Assembly: GCF_963678635.1 (NCBI RefSeq)
Contig: NC_087064.1
Coordinates: forward strand, 46,791,346-46,855,345
Length of the DNA stretch: 64,000 bases
Reading direction: 5' to 3'
From: Symsagittifera roscoffensis
Taxonomy: Eukaryota > Xenacoelomorpha > Acoela > Convolutidae
This document shows positions 58,270 through 64,000 of the stretch, piece after piece (position 1 is the first letter of the stretch; the number at the start of each line of letters is the position of its first letter). The position numbers and the translations under genes are program-made. The notes under the pieces were generated by a model that saw nothing but the letters and a program-made list of their open reading frames with translations, was not told where the DNA came from and searched no databases.

Positions 58270-59388
58270 CCGGAAGAACAACAAAAATTTCGAAGTATGT
58301 TTAATTTTCAACATTCTCAGGTAACACAAAAAGATTTCGAACAATTAGCTGAATTATTATTAAAATACCCAAAAATTTACGCAATATCAAAATTTGATAA
58401 TGGAAAAGTAAATTCACCATTACATTTACCCCTAAAACCTGACGCAGTTTTCAAAAAAAACAACGAGCAAGTAAAGTCCTAATTCACTTGCGAGATAAAG
58501 TCTCCGGTAAATAAAGAAGAACAAACAAAAGATAACACATTCATAAACCCAGTTATCGTTTTAGCAAAAGGAGAATCATTGAAAATTGTTCTAGATGCAA
58601 GATACCTCAATTCACTAAATGATTAATCTAAATGTAATTGGCCTATTGAACCAATTCAAGTAATTATCACAAAAATTAATGGTAAATACTTCACAACAGC
58701 AGACATGATTAGTGCATACAATCAAATGCCGCTAGATGAACAATCACGACGATTAACACAATTTGTTATTGGAAATTCACAATACGCATTCAACAGATTA
58801 TTCTATGGAATTCCATAGGACCAGCAGCATTTTCAGCATTTTTGAGTAAAATGTTTTGACCTCAAATACTCAATAAAAATGCAATCACATATTTAGACGA
58901 TGTTTTTATGCAATAACAAACAAAAGACGAAATGTTCACTGTCTTGGAAAATTATCATCAAATTTTACTAAAAAAAAATGAAAGCAGCTGCAGATAAATC
59001 ACAATTTTTTCTAACACGAGTAAAATTCCTTGGACATATTATAGAAAGAAAAACTATAAATCCGTTAAAATCTCGCATAGATGCAATCCAAAAACTCCAA
59101 CCACCTTCAAATAAAAAGAAAATACAAGCAACTCTGGGAATGTTAAACTTCTTAAGTAAATAAATATACAAAATGCAGTTATACTTGAGACCATTCTATA
59201 ACATCCTTAGACAACAAAAATAACTTCGAATGGACAACAAAACACCAAAAACGGTTTGAAGAAATAAAAACTCTTCTCACTGAACTATTATCATTCACTA
59301 TTCCAGATCCCAATCGACCATTTTATGCCATGTGCGACGCCTCAAGCTTTGGGATCGGCGCAGCATTATTACAATCTCATCCTTTTAG
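58270..59388 (+). pseudogene. reverse transcriptase and start of RNase H, copy 1, truncated
   Basis: A lead-in frame (58297-58482) is followed by RT blocks: KIVLDARYLN near 58580, TADM (motif A) near 58700, RLTQFVIG, and RLFYGIP with a frameshift at about 58815 just before GPAAF. The catalytic YLDD is at 58890-58901, but TAA follows at 58914-58916. A thumb/connection frame (58978-59163, RVKFLGHI and TLGMLNFLSK) precedes the RNase H start FYAMCDASSFGIGAALLQSH with its first Asp at 59336-59338. The gene stops at about 59388, where LTR sequence of copy 2 begins. Role: copying element RNA into DNA. Integrase and env are absent. Confidence 0.8.
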
Positions 59389-59760
59389 TTAAGATAAACA
59401 GTGAAGAACTTCGGTTACATATCCTTCACTTGATTTACCTCCTCTTTGATGACCCAGGCTAAAACACTTAAACTTAGTAAGTCATAAAATAGTGTCTAAC
59501 GAACTACTCGGGTTCTAATTATACTTGAATCTTGTGGATCGATTTATTATTATCCAACCCTTGATCAAAAATCACAACCCCTTAGTAAGATTAAGTAGGT
59601 CAATTTTAGCTTAGAATTAGTCACGAGAAAGTATAAATTATTCTTCGGAATCAATATACGTTTTTCTATCCCACCCAAATATACGACCCTAGTTAAGCTA
59701 ACCACAAAAAATTGTAAGAACTAACAGTTTAAGGCAATAAAATCACTAATCCAGTTTTTG
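59389..59760 (+). mobile_element. partial LTR opening retroelement copy 2
   Basis: It begins abruptly with AAGATAAACAGTGAAGAACT and is collinear with 52978-53320 (CTTCACTTGAT, GAATCTTGTGGATCGATTTA, ACGACCCTAGTTAAGCTAAC). The first ~1.27 kb of the LTR is missing. Identity with copy 1 is high. Confidence 0.85.
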
Positions 59761-59780
59761 CACTCATCATCCTAAACCTT

Positions 59781-60440
59781 ATGTCAAGAGACAACTTAGG
59801 AAACAAACAAACAATCATAATACACAATTATTTAATTAACGACGACAAATTCGACCTCGTAATTACACCACACAGACAATCAGTAGGATCTATAATAACG
59901 AAAAGACAAACACTAAGAAAGAAAATATTTACAACATCAAAACTCACAAAGAGCAAACTCGATATATACAAATGATGCATTCTCAATTATCTATAGCTAG
60001 TTATCTATAATAGAACTAAATGAACCTCAAGGCGATCCATCTACTCAAACATCTCGACATACATTTGTACGACAGGAATTACACATATTTTCAAAATTTT
60101 TAAATGCAATCCGAGAAGATCTAACTAGAAATGAAATAACACATTTTAAACACGATTTACAAAAAAATCTTAGCATGGTTTATAAAAGTTTATTTTAGTC
60201 ACAATCTTGATCTCATTGAACAAGCAGGAAAAAAATTTCGACCACAAAACACAAATGACGAAACTGTACTAGCAGAACAAACAGATTATGTTTGGAACCC
60301 TGAATGGTCTCATGAATCATTTATTAATATCTCAATAGATATATCAAGTGAAGCAATTAACACAATCTCTAATCATAAAGATTATATTAGAGTTTATCCA
60401 TTTACAGTTGACGCAACACCTTTAAATTATAATTAATTTT
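59781..60440 (+). pseudogene. leader gene, copy 2, internally deleted
   Basis: ATG at 59781 gives the same MSRDNLGNKQ start and stays open for 64 codons. At about 59930 the sequence jumps to the part equivalent to 54155 (ACATCAAAACTCACAAAGAG), so about 630 bp is deleted relative to copy 1. The rest carries stops (for example TAG at about 59998) and single-base shifts. It ends near 60440. Confidence 0.75.
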
Positions 60441-60539
60441 TTCCTGAAAGAACAGGAAAAAATAGCTTAAATTCTACATTTATAAATCATGATAATTTAA
60501 ATTGAACAAGAAATCTTACACAACAAGATATACAAACCC

Positions 60540-62760
60540 CATGAAATTTTGTAAACAAAATTATTGAAACAATAACAGAAACAGAAGCACAACGAAGTAT
60601 TTCACCTATTCAACCAAATTTTACAACTCTAAAATTAAAAAACCCAACGTTACAACAAACAATCATACAATCAACAGTTAAACCCTCTGTTGCCCAAAAA
60701 TATTTGCACATGGATTACCAAACGTTTCGACCAGTAACAAAACCATCATACAAACAACAAACATCGCATAGAAATAATTTTGCAGAACATAATTACAATA
60801 ATGTAAATGTACCAAAAACGACAAAACCTAAGCAAAATACTCAAATATTTGCAAAAAGTCAAAATATAACAAAACTGACTTCAAAGACAGTAAATTTTCA
60901 TGATCATCACGATCCTCACAAGAACAAAGTGGAAATTACCTATTTTTTCAACAAAATATACAAAATACAAATAAACATAAAACCAGAAATCAACCCCATT
61001 ATTATGCACAAAATTATTTTCCCTCAGATAATGAGGAATATTATAATCAAAATCACCTACGATTTTACTCAAACCAAAGGCCTCGTTCTTACAGTATTGA
61101 GCAACCAGATATTTTTTGAACCATACACATGTAATGAACAAATACGACAACCTAGAAGTAATTCAACATATCTCACAACAATAATTTTCAACAACAAAAT
61201 CCAGTCAACACACAATCATACCAACCAACTCAAATGCAAAACGAAATCCCACTGCCTTATTATTTACATCAAAACGAAATAACAAAAGCCAACTAAGAAC
61301 TTTTTCTCAAATGCCACATGCAGCAGAATCACTACAAATGACTATAAACCCATACCTAATGGGTGGATCATCAATAACATCAAACACACCATTAACGGCA
61401 TTCACAGGCACAGATCCTGAATACTTTGTGGAAGATTATCTAAACGCAGTCACAGCAAACCTAATTTTAGATATAGGACCTGAAGCAATAAACACGCAAA
61501 TTCATCAAAATTGGATACATAGACGAACAGCTTTAATCCAAACTACACTTGACGGCGCAGCCCAAAAATGGTTTTCAGTTTTACATATTGAAGCAAAATC
61601 AGATTGGAAAAGATTCACACAAGAATTCTCAAAAATGTTTGAATCAGAAAGAAACAAACAACATCAAACGAAATTATAAAACAACTTGCAGTAAGAATAG
61701 AAACACAAGTCCGAAAAGCATACTCACTCAATATTCATGATTATAAAAATACAAAAATTGACAGAAATCTTAATGATGACTCTAACACCACAATTGCAAA
61801 AAATAGCAATACAAGAGAGAGCACCACATCCTTCCTCAATCCGAGAACCAGATTTAGACTTTAGGAAAATAGTAGATAAACTAGAGCAAGCAGAAATCAC
61901 TATGAAACTAGAAGAAACATGAATCCTAAAGCTACAAAATGTAAACAACATCAAAACTACTTCTTCACAGTTAAACAATATCAACGTTTCTGATACAGAA
62001 TTATCCAAAAAAATTACTGAAAATTTGAACATCCACGAGAAAAACCCAAATTTTAAAGGCAAACCATCATTGAAAAAATGGTGTAATTATTGTCGAAGAT
62101 ACGGATACAGCCAAAATAAACCAGAAAAACATAGAGAAACTAACAAATCATTCCAAAACATGAAAGAAGATCAAAATTTACCCAACGAAAACATTCATAG
62201 TAATAATAGTTCAGGAAAATCACTTTCCAATAATTCCAATTACTCTAGACAACAATCACCCTATAATACAAATTATAGAGGACGATCATCATAACAAAAA
62301 AATTCACAAAATTTCTCAAAAAAAAGATATGGTCGATCACATAATCGAAATAGTCAATATCGAAATAACTATTCCAGATCAAATTCAAACCAACCTGAAT
62401 TTTCGCTTGAAACCAGTTCCCACTAAAATTCTAGAAATAGAAATTATTCAAACAATCGATCACGAAACTCTTCATACAATCGAATAGAAATTGTTCCAAC
62501 AATAGGAATAGAAACTATTCAAACAATCGAAACCCTAGATATCAAAAAAATCGATCACGAGATTATTCTAACAACAGATCAAAATATAACAGTTATCGAA
62601 ATAGATCACGCGACAATTCACAGAACAGAAGTTCAAGCTAAAACAAAAGACAAAGGAACTACTCTCAATCACCACATAGGAATAACACACGTTATCAAAA
62701 TTCACCACTATATTATAGGAGTAGTACACCTAAACATCAAAGACAAATAAATCAAGTACA
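60540..62760 (+). pseudogene. gag, copy 2
   Basis: An N-terminal Asn/Gln-rich frame runs 60704-61282. The best preserved capsid-like block in the window lies at 61311-61679 (starts MPHAAESLQMT, contains TAFTGTDPEYF and TTLDGAAQKWF). It is cut by a deletion at about 61668, where copy 1 reads RVLCNEIRRLP. The helical region follows at 61737-62000. The zinc knuckle at 62082-62115 keeps C-N-Y-C but has Tyr for His and lacks the last Cys. The Arg/Ser-rich tail (62290-62700) shifts frame. Role as for copy 1. Confidence 0.75.
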
Positions 62761-62769
62761 ATCAACTGA

Positions 62770-63400
62770 AGAAACTCATCCAACCCCCTGGTATTGAAAA
62801 CAACGAAAGCACAGAATTGCAATTGAATCACAGAAATTGCGATTCCGCAGACAGTGAAAGTGATACAAAAAACACAATTTCAATTAATATGATAAACGTT
62901 GAAAATGACTATGAACCTGTTATATATGAACAACCAATATATTCTCACATATATCAAAACCATGACCAATTTCTTTTGAACTATTATACAAGATCAGTAT
63001 CAAATAGCACAACAAAAGAAAAAATAGAAAAAATACTAGAAAAAATAACAGAAGAAAAACCCACAGAATGCTCAAGCACAAATAACATTTATCAAAAAAT
63101 ACCTAAAAACCACAGGTACAAAAGGAAAAATAATGGACAATGCCCTTTCTTTAGAAAGTCCAAAATTCAAAGAATTGCAAACACCAGACCTTGAAATAGA
63201 TTTTTTAAGTTTCTGGAGCAGAATCAAATATCATAAACATTCCCACTTGGAATGAAATAAGAATTCTACACCCAAAATTAATACCCTTTAAAACAACAAG
63301 CAGACTAGCAACCGCACAAGGATCAACATTAACAAACTATGGAAAAATCCAACTTTCCCTTGTTCCTACTTGAACAATGGAACAAAACAAACTCATGAGC
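62770..63400 (+). pseudogene. protease, copy 2, active site lost
   Basis: The frame from 62817 (125 codons) runs to 63194. At the active site a small deletion turns the segment ATAGATTCTGG of copy 1 into AGTTTCTGG (about 63207-63216), removing the catalytic Asp and shifting the frame. Downstream NIPTW-type and YGKIQLSLVPT readings are out of frame with the start. Confidence 0.75.
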
Positions 63401-64000
63401 AAACAATTTAAACAAACCTTTCACATCACTGATATGAAACATAATTTAATTGGAATCCCATTTAATACAAAATATATACCAACAATAAAGATCTCAAATA
63501 GTAAATTTCATATAAAAGATAAATACACAAGATTAAAAAACACAGCTTTGACAGTTTTTCAAAGAACAAACAAACAACCACCTTTCTTCTCTAAATTTTA
63601 CCCCATATACAATCAGGAACGGAAACACCTGAAACCACTATCAGGAAATGTATATAACTTTTCAATCAAACAAGTTCACCAATATGATAAAGACCAAAAT
63701 AAGCAACACTTCTTTATGTCTGACCTTGAATTCAGACCAATTCATAAGTTTTTCCGAGTAACAATTTCATCTATCAAATACAAGAAAAACTCAAACTCCG
63801 ATATGATTACTCTCTACATCTATAACAATTCTCCAGAAAAAATAACCCTACCTCTAGGACTCTTAGGTTATTGTGAAACTAACGCAACAATTCCCCCTCA
63901 AAAGAAATAGCGTATAGAGTAATCAATAGCTTACAACTATTAGATATATGTCAATCAACAATTCTTGACGAAGAATTGTATATTAATAACAGTTTAAGCA
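63377..64000 (+). pseudogene. pol linker and lead-in to RT, copy 2, running off the window
   Basis: A 177-codon open stretch begins with MEQNKLMSKQFKQTF at 63377 and ends at TAG 63908-63910. It is the uninterrupted version of 57587-58109 of copy 1. The stretch 63911-64000 matches 58110-58200. RT would follow beyond the window. Confidence 0.7.

Noticed and set aside
1-64000. CRISPR array, bacterial operon or Shine-Dalgarno signals
   Set aside because: No regularly spaced short repeats were seen, and spliced exons, LTR elements and Polintons show eukaryotic DNA.

Overview
The window is AT-rich animal DNA, almost entirely made of decayed mobile elements. I found only one piece of probable host gene: two exons of a seven-transmembrane receptor (44496-44796 and 48723-48937, + strand) that join in phase across a 3.9 kb intron. 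Spliced genes, env-bearing LTR retroelements and Polinton/Maverick DNA transposons together point to a metazoan, most likely an invertebrate. I cannot name the species. There is no operon structure, no CRISPR array and no complete rRNA or tRNA gene. Two runs of exactly 200 N (9698-9897 and 40486-40685) are assembly gaps.

Region by region: 150-2450 is a relic of an LTR-element env-like third gene (+). 2782-5335 holds two adjacent fold-back structures, the second carrying two tail-to-tail copies of a Polinton DNA polymerase B end. 4809-6535 is the rest of that polymerase relic (-), followed by flanking Polinton DNA to about 7570. 7570-9650 is an LTR plus leader in minus orientation. 9935-31560 is one large, much duplicated LTR retroelement on the minus strand. 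Read in its sense direction it has leader (duplicated), gag, protease, several env-like copies (two of them a nearly identical 3.54 kb tandem duplication) and a tandem pair of LTR-like units. Its reverse transcriptase and integrase were not recognised. 31567-40485 is a decayed Polinton abutting the leader of that retroelement: a terminal module, polB on minus, and on plus a DIE-motif protein, packaging ATPase, an unknown gene, a DDE integrase and the start of a further gene. 40686-44260 is a tandem array of LTR-like units. 44.3-49.0 kb is the receptor gene, with a 1,025 bp fold-back element, a 202 bp MITE and a 5S-rRNA-like trace in its intron. 49.4-53.3 kb is LTR fragments. 53.3-59.39 and 59.39-64.0 kb are two plus-strand copies of the same retroelement family (leader gene, gag, protease, reverse transcriptase). 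The second starts inside an LTR, directly at the broken RNase H of the first, and runs off the window.

For the retroelement the order is LTR, an extra leader gene of unknown function, gag (capsid-like part, zinc knuckle, Arg/Ser-rich tail), aspartic protease, RT with YLDD and RNase H, then (seen only in other copies) an env-like gene. For the Polinton the genes are protein-primed polymerase B, packaging ATPase and retrovirus-like integrase. All mobile-element genes here carry stops, frameshifts or deletions. The most notable unexplained items are the leader gene with its 271-codon open frame, a short frame repeatedly present antisense to the LTR, a short frame conserved beside two Polinton polymerase relics, and the nested fold-backs around Polinton terminal modules.
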